The notes beneath the pieces are model-generated. The model had not been told where the DNA came from, made no database searches, and saw nothing but the letters and a program-made list of their open reading frames with translations. Below are positions 36,501 to 44,471 of a DNA stretch of 64,000 nucleotides, piece after piece. The position numbers and the translations under genes were made by a program. Source of the DNA: Prevotella herbatica (GTDB lineage: Bacteria > Bacteroidota > Bacteroidia > Bacteroidales > Bacteroidaceae). Every line of letters begins with the position of its first letter. Position 1 is the first letter of the stretch. The DNA is taken from contig NZ_AP024484.1 of assembly GCF_017347605.1 (NCBI RefSeq), forward strand, positions 3,176,501-3,240,500, in the 5' to 3' direction.

Positions 36501-37703
36501 ATGCGATATTTATACATCCTTATATATATAATGTTCATGGGAGCTTGTGTTACTTCATGTAGTGATAAGAAGAAAGTCGAAATCACACCATGGGGAGAAG
36601 AAATCGGTAACGATTCTATTCAAGAAAACAAAAGTTTTACATTGAATGATATTGTCTCTAATGGTGAACTTATCATGCTTACAATGTCTGGACCAGAGAC
36701 TTATTATGACTATCATGGTCATGGTATGGGCTTGCAGTATATGTTGGCAGAGAAATTTGCTCAAAAGTTAGGGGTTTCATTGCGTGTAGAAGTGTGTAAA
36801 GATACATTAGAGATGGTTAACAGATTGAAAGCGGGAGATGCTGATATTATAGCATTTCCACTTCCACGGGGATATAAAAATATTGAATATTGTGGGATGA
36901 AGGCTTATTCTTTGCATGCTCAATGGGCCGTGAAAGAAGGTAACAACGAATTGGCTGACTCGTTGAACAATTGGTTTAGATCAGGAATGATTGCCGCAAT
37001 AAAGAAGGAAGAAAACTTTTTGCTCTCTACTAATAGTGTAGTGCGCCATGTCTATTCTCCAATGCTGAGTCGGTCTGGTGGTGTAATATCTCGTTACGAT
37101 AATCACTTTAAGACTTATGCGCCTTTGGCTATGTTTGATTGGCGTTTACTAGCAGCACAATGCTATCAAGAATCAACTTTTGATTCTGGTGCTCATTCTT
37201 GGGCGGGCGCATGTGGATTGATGCAGATTATGCCTGGAACAGCAGATCATATAGGACTTCCTCGTTCAGATATGTATGATCCTGAAAAAAATATTGCGGC
37301 TGCTGCAAAATATATTCGTGAACTCCATTCGCATTTTAGAGATATACAAAATCCTTTGGAGCGAAGTTATTTTGTATTAGCTAGTTATAACGGTGGCTTC
37401 TTCCATGTCCGTGACGCAATGGCACTTGCACGTAAATTCGGCAAAAATCCATATCATTGGGCTGATGTACAGGAATTTGTATTGAGATTGCGTGTCCCAG
37501 CATATTATAATGATCCAGTTGTTAAGCATGGTTACATGCGTGGTGACGAAACGGTGGATTATGTGACTCGTATCTGTAATCGTTGGGCACAGTATCGTGG
37601 TTTTGCACATTCTTTTGGTGGTGGATTCAGCGGTGGATTTAATGGCGGTTTTGAAAACATGACACCGTCAAGAGCAAAGCATAAAAATAGGTTTAAAATA
37701 TAA
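36501..37703 (+). CDS. MltF-like lytic transglycosylase lipoprotein
   Basis: A 400-residue predicted lipoprotein ('CVTSC' lipobox). Residues about 50-190 resemble a periplasmic solute-binding domain ('EKFAQKLGVSLRVEVCKDTL', 'AGDADIIAFPLPRG'). Residues about 205-345 are an SLT lysozyme-like domain with catalytic Glu in 'AAQCYQESTFDS', plus 'GACGLMQIMPGTA' and 'ASYNGGFFHV'. The layout matches MltF, which cleaves peptidoglycan with 1,6-anhydro ends. The C-terminus is a Gly/Phe-rich tail ('FGGGFSGGFNGGFE'). Confidence 0.9.
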   Translation: MRYLYILIYIMFMGACVTSCSDKKKVEITPWGEEIGNDSIQENKSFTLNDIVSNGELIMLTMSGPETYYDYHGHGMGLQYMLAEKFAQKLGVSLRVEVCKDTLEMVNRLKAGDADIIAFPLPRGYKNIEYCGMKAYSLHAQWAVKEGNNELADSLNNWFRSGMIAAIKKEENFLLSTNSVVRHVYSPMLSRSGGVISRYDNHFKTYAPLAMFDWRLLAAQCYQESTFDSGAHSWAGACGLMQIMPGTADHIGLPRSDMYDPEKNIAAAAKYIRELHSHFRDIQNPLERSYFVLASYNGGFFHVRDAMALARKFGKNPYHWADVQEFVLRLRVPAYYNDPVVKHGYMRGDETVDYVTRICNRWAQYRGFAHSFGGGFSGGFNGGFENMTPSRAKHKNRFKI

Positions 37704-37708
37704 AGCAT

Positions 37709-37799
37709 AAAAAAAAGCGATGACCTTCTCAGGCAACCGCTCCAAATCTTCAATAGGTATTAGTTTCTTTTAAGGTAAAAAGATTGTTTTCAGGATAAC
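37709..37799 (-). ncRNA. Candidate small RNA 1 (about 90 nt)
   Basis: A full promoter (37805-37836) predicts a start near 37799. The transcript ends at a hairpin, 37717-37740, followed by eight T on the minus strand (37709-37716). No frame is evident inside. The core around 37755-37790 is similar, in antisense, to the core of candidate small RNA 2. It could instead be the 3' end of the protease transcript or a terminator for mltF, but the independent promoter argues for a separate RNA. Confidence 0.55.
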
Positions 37800-37804
37800 G
37801 TTTG

Positions 37805-37836
37805 CAAAGATATATGCTATTTTTTAAATTACCAAA
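37805..37836 (-). promoter_or_regulatory. Promoter for candidate small RNA 1
   Basis: Minus-strand TTTG (37833-37836), 20 bases, TATCTTTG (37805-37812): a full consensus match with no gene immediately downstream except the small RNA. Confidence 0.65.
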
Positions 37837-37926
37837 TAATTTGCAAACTTTTTTTAAAAATATCATTTGTGTGGGCACACACATCAAAAATAGTTCATTT
37901 TTTCTTATAATGCGTGTCTTTTGTTT

Positions 37927-39558
37927 CTATTTGATAATTAATTTTTTCTTGTTTATAATATAAATGCCTCGTTGAAGTGATGAAATTGAATCTCCAACAT
38001 ACCGTCCATCAATAGTATAAATACGTGTCGTTTTATTTTTACCATCTGTATATATATTATTGATATTCGTTGTGAAATTATTTATATAATCGAATGTTAT
38101 TACTCCATCTTTCTCGGCAATGTTTTTAATAGCTTTATTCACCTTATAATAAGTCGTATTGAATTTGGCTTTTTCATTACTTGTATCTGGTGTGTACCAA
38201 TAGAAGTTTGGCAGTCCAAGCGTATCATTCAGTACAGTTATATTGCTTGTTCCTGGAAATAAGTCACCTTTATGTTGCTCTTCATAGGCTATTGTACTAG
38301 TCTTTAGATATGAAGACATGGAATTTCCATCAGCAGGGACTATTGCCATGCCTGGTTTCCCAAGTATGTTGTTTGGATGTGTGTATATGTATATATATGT
38401 ATCTTTAGTGTCATTGACATGATATACTTGCAGACCATGATACATAGCTCCTGAGTTCCAGCCTGTCTGTTGTATGTTTTCGATTAGAAAATATTCATTT
38501 GGACTTTTACTATTTGGTATTTTGTATGCTGGACCGCCTTCCTCGGTGGTCTTATCCATAGTTATAGTTTTATTGTCGTTAAGATTAATGATGTCTACGT
38601 TCCAGCCCATCTGCATCTTTTCCCATGCGGTGTAGGGAGCCGGGGTAAAGCTATTATTGGCATATTCACCGCCGTCCATTAGATCCCATAATTCCATTTC
38701 TTGATTATCTGCTATTGCATTATTTGTAGTCGGGTATATATCCGGTAGCCCTAAAGCATGGGAAAATTCGTGGCATGCTACTCCTATGCCGTTTATCTGT
38801 GCTATTTTCTGTTCAGCATTTACGTATGCAGGATACAACTCAGAAGAGAGGCTGAACCAGCCAACCTTTTTTCCACCAAAAGTTCCACTGGTGTTCCCTG
38901 TGCAAGCCCATACGCAATTACCAGTTCCACCATTGTTTTGTCCAAGATATGCAGATATAATACAGACGCAGTCAATATATCCGTCACCATCGGAGTCATA
39001 TTCGGATGCGTCTTTTATCGTGTCGCTCAATTGTATCAATGCGTCTTTTACTAGTTTGCCTATGTTTTCATCTCCGTTAGAATCATTATTGCTTCCTCCA
39101 TATGCCTTCATTGAATCTGGTAGATTTATCGGACCATGAACGTCAAATATAGGAGAAAAAGAATTTGAACTCATTTTTTCGAAATACTGCTTAACGCTTC
39201 CATAATTAAGCTTATTACCATTACCGTAGTCTATAAATCCGTTTTCAGTATTAAAGAATTCGTTAAAAGCTTTCTTGGGATAGTTTACTTTGAAAGCTTT
39301 ATCCTTAAAGTTAGCAAGTATAACTAGAATTTTTGGACTTCCTTTATGTGGTGTATATGCAGGATTTGAAGTTCCAATAGCTCTAGTATGAACATCGTAA
39401 TACGATCTTTTACGAGGCGTTATTGAGTTCGCTTCAATGCTGCCATATTGAGGCATCGGTATAATCTTTCCATTGCTGCCTATTATGGAATCATTATCAT
39501 CAGCCATTGCAGTACACGAAATCATGGCTAATACAACAACGATAAAAAGCTTTTTCAT
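37927..39558 (-). CDS. Secreted M6-family metalloprotease
   Basis: A 543-residue protein with a signal peptide ('MKKLFIVVVLAMISCTAMAD'), an M6 (immune inhibitor A-like) peptidase domain with the zinc motif 'GVACHEFSHALGLPDIY', and a C-terminal segment 'RIYTIDGRYVGD' to 'GIYIINKKKLIIK' that resembles the type IX secretion sorting tail. It is probably secreted or surface-displayed and degrades proteins. I start it at 39558, because the 18 extra upstream residues of the longer frame precede a complete signal peptide. Confidence 0.88.
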   Translation of the reverse strand: MKKLFIVVVLAMISCTAMADDNDSIIGSNGKIIPMPQYGSIEANSITPRKRSYYDVHTRAIGTSNPAYTPHKGSPKILVILANFKDKAFKVNYPKKAFNEFFNTENGFIDYGNGNKLNYGSVKQYFEKMSSNSFSPIFDVHGPINLPDSMKAYGGSNNDSNGDENIGKLVKDALIQLSDTIKDASEYDSDGDGYIDCVCIISAYLGQNNGGTGNCVWACTGNTSGTFGGKKVGWFSLSSELYPAYVNAEQKIAQINGIGVACHEFSHALGLPDIYPTTNNAIADNQEMELWDLMDGGEYANNSFTPAPYTAWEKMQMGWNVDIINLNDNKTITMDKTTEEGGPAYKIPNSKSPNEYFLIENIQQTGWNSGAMYHGLQVYHVNDTKDTYIYIYTHPNNILGKPGMAIVPADGNSMSSYLKTSTIAYEEQHKGDLFPGTSNITVLNDTLGLPNFYWYTPDTSNEKAKFNTTYYKVNKAIKNIAEKDGVITFDYINNFTTNINNIYTDGKNKTTRIYTIDGRYVGDSISSLQRGIYIINKKKLIIK

Positions 39559-39568
39559 ATATAATTTG

Positions 39569-40345
39569 CTATTTAAAAAAGTATTGTCCCTTTCCACTTG
39601 TCCTTTTACCATATACTATAGCATGTTTGGGGCAGTGATGATAGCAGGCGAAGCATGTCAGACACATATTATTGTGCTTCCATTGTGGAATTTTTCCAAA
39701 CCCACCATTAATATCATTTACAGGACATACATTTGAACAAATGCCGCATTTTACACACTTATCAGTGTCAACATGAAACGGCTTGTCTGTAATTAACCAT
39801 TTTGTAAATGCTTCGCCTAAAATCTTGCTGTTTATCCATGGCCAGTGACTGTGATGCAATATGTTGATTCCACGTTCTCGATCATAAATTTTCTCAGCGA
39901 AATCTTGTAGCATTATTGCAGCTTCTCTTTTCTTTTCAATTTCTTTTTCTTTAGAGTCTACATCCATAAAAGGCAGCCCAACATAACTTTCTGGCATTTT
40001 TAGTGAGAAAGTGGAGTGGGTGTGTAGGTCTTTTTCAGCAAGATCTTTGTTGAGATATTCCATTGTCATTCCTATATCGTCTCCTGCAGTACACAATGCG
40101 TAGCAATAATGCGATTGAAGACTATTGGATTGTATGGTCATCTTCTTTATAAATTCTCGTACTATTTTTGGGGGTCTCCAACCATGTACGGGAAAAACAA
40201 ATCCAATCCTTTCATCTTCAAGAATTGTATACTTGCATTCTCCGTTTATTTCATTTGGTATAGAAAAGCATGTGTCGCCAGTTATATTGGCAATTTTCCT
40301 CATTGCCCATAACGTGTTACCTGTAGCGGAAAAATAGAATATCAT
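39569..40345 (-). CDS. EFR1-type flavodoxin/ferredoxin protein
   Basis: A 258-residue protein with an N-terminal flavodoxin-like part ('MIFYFSATGNTLWAMRKIA' FMN loop, 'FVFPVHGWRPP') and a C-terminal pair of [4Fe-4S] motifs, 'CVKCGICSNVCPV' and 'CLTCFACYHHCP'. This is the EFR1 family architecture, taken to shuttle electrons in anaerobes. It lies 10 bases upstream of the protease gene on the same strand; a functional link is not obvious. Confidence 0.9.
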   Translation of the reverse strand: MIFYFSATGNTLWAMRKIANITGDTCFSIPNEINGECKYTILEDERIGFVFPVHGWRPPKIVREFIKKMTIQSNSLQSHYCYALCTAGDDIGMTMEYLNKDLAEKDLHTHSTFSLKMPESYVGLPFMDVDSKEKEIEKKREAAIMLQDFAEKIYDRERGINILHHSHWPWINSKILGEAFTKWLITDKPFHVDTDKCVKCGICSNVCPVNDINGGFGKIPQWKHNNMCLTCFACYHHCPKHAIVYGKRTSGKGQYFFK

Positions 40346-40623
40346 ATATCAAAATTTTATATGTTGCTGAAATGTAGAATTTAGCAAAGATTATACCTCA
40401 TTGGATATCTATGTAAACCTTGCCTATGCAAAGATACTATATTTTTTCTATTGTCGCTTGATTTGATTAACAAAATTGACATATTGAATTTAATGTATTG
40501 ATGTTTTAACGTCGCCCATTTTGGATCATAATGTATCATATAAGTAATCAGCCAAATTCTATTAAATATTTATATACCTTAATAAAAGTAGATTAATTAT
40601 TTTCATATTCTTTCAAATTGTAT

Positions 40624-40631
40624 TATCTTTG
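40624..40631 (+). promoter_or_regulatory. -7 box for rnpB
   Basis: TATCTTTG six to seven bases before the 5' end of the RNase P RNA. The -33 region (TTTC at 40601-40604) is one base off consensus. Confidence 0.65.
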
Positions 40632-40636
40632 CAGAA

Positions 40637-41045
40637 AGAAAGTAGTGCTCCGGCTCTGCCGCTGGCATTTTATGCGAGAGGAAAGTCCGGGCAGCATAGA
40701 GCACTTCACTTCCGAAAATAGAAGCTATTGGTGACAGTAGGTGTCGACAGAAGAAAATAACCGCCTTTTTTGAAACTTGCAAGTCTTGACTTGTAATGTC
40801 TATTAAGGTAAGGGTGAGAAGGTGGTGTAAGAGACCACCAGATGGCGGGTGATCGTCATGCTGTGTCATCTGGAGGCTGCAAGTTCATGTATACCGCAGG
40901 CAAAGAGCTGCTCGCTTGATTAACTTCGGTTTACTGCGGAGGGTAGAACGCTTGAGCCATGAGGTGACTCATGGACTAGATAAATGACAGAGCTTCATAT
41001 TTTTGTATGAATACGGAACCCGGCTTATCAGAGCACTACTTTCCT
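40637..41045 (+). ncRNA. rnpB: RNase P RNA (type A)
   Basis: The catalytic RNA that trims the 5' end of pre-tRNAs. P1 is visible as a 13-bp pairing between 40638-40650 and 41031-41043. Conserved core pieces are GAGGAAAGTCCGGGC (from about 40676), the GGTAAGGGTGAGAAGG region (from about 40806), GAGGGTAGAACGCTTGAG (from about 40939) and the 3' ACCCGGCTTA (about 41018). Ends are set by P1 and the -7 box. Confidence 0.95.
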
Positions 41046-41082
41046 TTTATATAAATACCGAAAAATTAAAAATCTAAACAAT

Positions 41083-41508
41083 ATGGCATTTACTCTAAAT
41101 AAAATGAATCGTGAAGTAGACGATTTACAGCAGATGGTATTTCGAAGAATAGAGATCTGGGGCAATAATATTGATTTCCCACAAATGAATGACTATGGAA
41201 TAAGTAAAGAGACACTTACTGATTATCTTTTTGACAAGCAAGCTATTCTTGATACAATAGGCAGTGAAAGGTTTCAATACACACTTTTAGGATTCTTTGT
41301 TGTCATCCCTATATTTATAGTTGCATGTTTCCCTGATTCAAAACTTCCTTGGGGAATTAATACCGCTTGGATAGCTGGTGCTGGTGGGGTAGTGCTATTT
41401 GGAATTTATCGGTTGATTATGAAAATGATAATCAGTATTCGACTTAAGAAGATGTATGATTCAAAGCATGAAAGTTACATTAATAAGGTACTTTCATACA
41501 GATTATAA
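41083..41508 (+). CDS. Unknown protein with two membrane helices
   Basis: A 141-residue protein I do not recognise. The N-terminal 65 residues are soluble and charged; two membrane helices follow at about 66-84 and 93-113 ('TLLGFFVVIPIFIVACF', 'AWIAGAGGVVLFGIYRLI'), then a basic tail. It follows rnpB and is 23 bases ahead of a YkvA-like gene in the same direction. Confidence 0.75.
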   Translation: MAFTLNKMNREVDDLQQMVFRRIEIWGNNIDFPQMNDYGISKETLTDYLFDKQAILDTIGSERFQYTLLGFFVVIPIFIVACFPDSKLPWGINTAWIAGAGGVVLFGIYRLIMKMIISIRLKKMYDSKHESYINKVLSYRL

Positions 41509-41531
41509 AATATTTATTTCAATTTTACAGT

Positions 41532-41939
41532 ATGGAACTACCTGATTTTTTATCTTACAAAGATAAGTTCTCAACCTCAGGATTTATCGAGAAAATTTCT
41601 AGAATAGCTAAAAGAGCTGGTGTGAAACTTGTATATTCAGCTTTTATTTTGTATTATACTCTTCAGAGTGATAAAGTTAGTACAAAAGACAAGGCTATTA
41701 TCATTGGTGCGCTCGGTTATCTTATTAGTCCTCTTGATCTTGTGCCTGACGCGATACCTATAGCTGGGTTAAGCGATGACATGGCTGTTCTGTTTTATGT
41801 GATACATAAAGTATGGGGTAATGTGAGTGAAGACATCAAGTTAAAAGCAAAAGAAAAACTGTCAAAATGGTTTGACGATGATGAAATAGAGGCCATAAAT
41901 CACCTATTTGACGAGGACCCAACTGATACTCCCGTGTAA
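41532..41939 (+). CDS. YkvA/DUF1232 family protein
   Basis: A 135-residue protein with the DUF1232 core: 'TKDKAIIIGALGYLISPLDL' followed by 'VPDAIPIAGLSDDMAVL', a short membrane-associated hairpin. The family is widespread and poorly understood. The C-terminal 40 residues are charged. It is followed by a terminator hairpin shared with the convergent tRNA gene. Confidence 0.88.
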   Translation: MELPDFLSYKDKFSTSGFIEKISRIAKRAGVKLVYSAFILYYTLQSDKVSTKDKAIIIGALGYLISPLDLVPDAIPIAGLSDDMAVLFYVIHKVWGNVSEDIKLKAKEKLSKWFDDDEIEAINHLFDEDPTDTPV

Positions 41940-41961
41940 TATAAAATATTCATTATAAAAA

Positions 41962-41997
41962 GAAAAAGGTTGAGAAATAAATCTCAACCTTTCTTTT
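41962..41997. terminator. Bidirectional terminator between the YkvA-like gene and tRNA-Cys
   Basis: An 11-bp stem (41965-41975 with 41982-41992), loop AATAAA, with A-rich and T-rich flanks. Confidence 0.85.
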
Positions 41998-41998
41998 G

Positions 41999-42069
41999 AG
42001 GTACCTAGCAGAGTCGAACTGCTCTGCACGGTTTTGCAGACCGTTACCTAACCGATCGGCCAAGGTACC
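41999..42069 (-). tRNA. tRNA-Cys (GCA)
   Basis: Seven-base acceptor arms (42063-42069 with 42000-42006), a D-arm, an anticodon loop reading CTGCAAA with anticodon GCA, and a T-arm with TTCGA. CCA is not encoded. The minus-strand promoter at 42090-42121 fits a start about 15 bases upstream of the mature 5' end. Confidence 0.93.
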
Positions 42070-42089
42070 ATGCTTTTGTTTAGCGAGTG

Positions 42090-42121
42090 CAAAGGTAAGA
42101 CAAAAAAATTATATCACCAAA
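42090..42121 (-). promoter_or_regulatory. Promoter for tRNA-Cys
   Basis: Minus-strand TTTG (42118-42121), 20 bases, TACCTTTG (42090-42097). Confidence 0.7.
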
Positions 42122-42129
42122 TTTTTCTT

Positions 42130-42291
42130 TTACTTTTTTTGCTTATTTCTGCATTTCTCATAGAATGCACAACCAGCGCATTTATAATCTTTGCATTTTA
42201 TATTGTCATTAACAGATTTATAACTTCGCAGCACAGCATATAGTATTGCAGCGAAAATAACTATTCCTATTATAATGTATTGTAATATCAT
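42130..42291 (-). CDS. Small Cys-rich membrane protein (FeoB-associated type)
   Basis: A 53-residue frame starting 'MILQYIIIGIVIFAAILYAV', one membrane helix, then a soluble tail with four Cys ('KCKDYKCAGCAFYEKC') and a Lys-rich end. This pattern matches the FeoB-associated Cys-rich membrane protein group, thought to bind metal. No feoB gene is visible here, so the link to iron uptake is only by family likeness. It lies upstream of, and reads toward, tRNA-Cys. Confidence 0.65.
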   Translation of the reverse strand: MILQYIIIGIVIFAAILYAVLRSYKSVNDNIKCKDYKCAGCAFYEKCRNKQKK

Positions 42292-42305
42292 ATGTTTTAT
42301 TTCTT

Positions 42306-42395
42306 TGGTATGGAATACTGCAAATGATAGACAAGTATAATCAAACTTGATTGAATATCTCGTCGCATGCAGCTATCTTTTACAAAGATAAAAAT
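42306..42395. repeat. Dispersed repeat copy B (AAACTTG-TTGAAT element)
   Basis: This resembles 6481-6560: TGCAAA, then ATAATCAAACTTG, TTGAAT, TCGTCGCATGCAG, TATCTTTT and CAAAGATA in the same order. A weaker likeness is seen at about 15310-15360. Length and ends are approximate. Confidence 0.45.
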
Positions 42396-42479
42396 AAAAT
42401 TTTCAATAAAGAAACTATTATCAGAAAAGTTTTAGATTTCTTTACCTGTAAGATTACATATTTTTATCTACATTGCTCT

Positions 42480-43300
42480 ACGCTTATATCTGAAAGTTAC
42501 TATTTAAAGGGCTATTAACAGGTGATTTTGTAACAAACAAGATGCACGAACATAAAAATGCAGTACTTCCTATTAATAATGTACGCATGCACGCGCACTA
42601 CAGGTTTTTTGTCTTTTTTAGTGTCTAAGTGTCGACACGCTGACTATCAGTTAATTAGAAACGGTTTCCGATGATGACTAGTTACGTGCAAATGTCGGTA
42701 AAACTTGTGTTTCTACGATGTAATGCAAATGATGATTTGTTTTATAGCAGATTCTATTATAGGTGACATTTCTTCGACACTGTAAGAGTATAAAAAGCAT
42801 TATAACTTACTGATAATCATGATAGAGTCACTAAGACGCTTGCATTTTCGAAAAACCTATGTAAGGAATTAAATAGTAAAGTTATATAGATTTGTTATTA
42901 TTCATAATGTCCTAGTAAATAAATAATAAGTTTTGTTTGTTTAAATGCCAATATTATAAGACTTATAATTTGTATTCTCAATTCGGGAATGCGTTTCTAC
43001 GATACAAAGTTTGCGTTTGATCGATCAAACGTTTGCATTTCTACGATACAAAGTTTACGTTTCATCGATCAAACGTTTGCGTTTTATCGTTATAAAGTTG
43101 TTTTAATATTAAAGGTTCTTTATATTTAAGCATAGTAATGCTAATTTAGTCGTAGCTAGAACGCATATTTTGTCACAGCTACAATTATATTTATTTCTCC
43201 GTGGCCCCTTAAGATAGAGACTTTACATATTTAAATGTAGCTACTAGCTAAAAACGGATGAATAAGTATGGACACTAGGTATTTATTCTGTCTGGTAATT
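42480..43300. repeat. Gene-free repeat island 2
   Basis: About 0.8 kb without genes that repeats parts of island 1. 42577-42640 (GTACGCATGCACGCGCAC, then GTGTCTAAGTGTCGACA) matches the nested arm at 14820-14880. 43236-43256 (GTAGCTACTAGCTAAAA) matches the outer arm at 15620-15640. TTTCTACGATG at 42710 is a single unit of the periodic array. The left outer arm is poorly preserved. The flanking DNA, 42396-42480 and 43300-43610, is AT-rich and shows nothing I can name. Confidence 0.7.
42991..43100. repeat. 22-bp-period repeat array in island 2
   Basis: Five uninterrupted 22-bp units start at 42991, 43013, 43035, 43057 and 43079. Odd units follow GCGTTTCTACGATACAAAG; even units carry the palindromic core ATCGAT (TTTGATCGATCAAACG). 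The alternation makes a 44-bp higher-order repeat. The start GCGTTT(C/T)TACGAT is shared with island 1. Confidence 0.9.
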
Positions 43301-43611
43301 CCTTATAAAAATAAATATAATCAGGATTATGATAAATAAAGATAATTGTTATCTTGAGTTGAAGATGTATTCTCGAGTTTTTATTGTTCTAATAAGAATT
43401 ACTATGAAGGCATTTCTGAAAGAAAAGTTTAGCTGTACCCTCGCTTGCTGTATTTTATTATATAATAAGTTGCTTGCTATGTGATTATAAAGATAAACTT
43501 AATCTATCTTTTTAAATGGATATGCAAAATTATCAGCATGCTTTGAAATTTAAATAAGTAAAATGAGTGGATTTAGATACTTATCATGATATATAAATTA
43601 GCTACATCTAT

Positions 43612-43684
43612 AAACAAAAAAAATTGATTGTCTCACGACAACCAATCTTTTCTTAACCTTAATAATCTAATACCATGAAAAACA
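43612..43684 (-). ncRNA. Candidate small RNA 2 (about 70 nt)
   Basis: The full promoter at 43690-43720 predicts a start near 43684. The RNA ends at a 10-bp hairpin (43623-43632 with 43637-43646, loop of four) followed by eight T on the minus strand. The middle contains GGTATTAG, AAGGTTAAG and AAAGATTGG; I recall similar text in Bacteroidales non-coding DNA but cannot name a family. No gene follows on this strand for over 1 kb, so it is not an mRNA leader. It could be a decoy or regulatory RNA. Confidence 0.6.
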
Positions 43685-43689
43685 CGATG

Positions 43690-43720
43690 CAAAGGTAATA
43701 ATAGTTTTGTTACTTGCAAA
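43690..43720 (-). promoter_or_regulatory. Promoter for candidate small RNA 2
   Basis: Minus-strand TTTG (43717-43720), 19 bases, TACCTTTG (43690-43697). Confidence 0.65.
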
Positions 43721-43734
43721 TGTTTACACGATAT

Positions 43735-44316
43735 TTATAATATTTTTGGTGTGTATTTAACACTTTTTGAGTTCCATTTCAAAGTTGTTAACGGTTTTGC
43801 GGCATTTTCAAAATCTTTTTCTTCAATAAACACCTTAGGGTGTAATTGTATCACAGAAATATCACATGATGAAATTTGTTGTTGCAAGACAATGTTTTTA
43901 TTATTATTTTGAGTAGGCAGATCCACGTCTATTTTTATAGGCTCCCATTTGGAATTAAAAAAACATATACTACTCTCTTTTTCACTGCCGGCTGTATATG
44001 TGCGAACCATACAAATCAGACTATCGTTACCATCAACCGGTAATTTTTTGATTGTTAGTTTCATCGCAGAACTCAGTGTGGCAGACATAAAATCGTTGGT
44101 TATAGTATCAACAGTTGATGTCTCACCTAGCATATTTTTAACGTCGCTTTTTACTTTCATCTCTAGATAATCCAAAGATTCTATGCGACTGTTCTTATCC
44201 AGATATCCGATAACAGAGTCAGGCATGTTTATCCATAGATTGCGCATGCTTTGTGCATTGATATTATCAAAGATAGATAACATCAAAAGTAAACATATTG
44301 TTGTTTTTCTTATCAT
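43735..44316 (-). CDS. DUF3256 family exported protein
   Basis: A 193-residue protein with a signal peptide ('MIRKTTICLLLMLSIFDNI', cleavage near 'NAQS') and the DUF3256 pattern 'NLWINMPDSVIGYLDKNSRI' and 'ESLDYLEMKVKSDVKNMLG'. Function is unknown; the family is confined to Bacteroidales and is probably periplasmic. The ATG at 44316 is preferred, because the 13 residues before it in the longer frame would spoil the signal peptide. Confidence 0.85.
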   Translation of the reverse strand: MIRKTTICLLLMLSIFDNINAQSMRNLWINMPDSVIGYLDKNSRIESLDYLEMKVKSDVKNMLGETSTVDTITNDFMSATLSSAMKLTIKKLPVDGNDSLICMVRTYTAGSEKESSICFFNSKWEPIKIDVDLPTQNNNKNIVLQQQISSCDISVIQLHPKVFIEEKDFENAAKPLTTLKWNSKSVKYTPKIL

Positions 44317-44471
44317 AATAGTTGCAATATTACCTATTTTTTTCCAAATGTGCAAATGGGTGAAGGATGTTTTTAATATTTAACTAGATTTTATGGGTTT
44401 TATCTTTAAAGTATGAAATATAATTGCTATTTTTGCATAAGGATATAATAAATTAAAACAAAATAAGAAAT

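Noticed and set aside
37861..37890. GTGTGGGCACACACA as a regulatory site for the M6 protease
   Set aside because: It lies downstream of the protease gene, not at its promoter, so a control role for that gene is unlikely; kept only as a comparison for the hexuronate operator.
40603..40869. An 88-codon frame on the minus strand
   Set aside because: It overlaps the RNase P RNA gene, whose core motifs and P1 pairing explain the sequence.
42991..43100. CRISPR array
   Set aside because: The 22-bp units follow each other with no unique spacers, and no cas gene is nearby.
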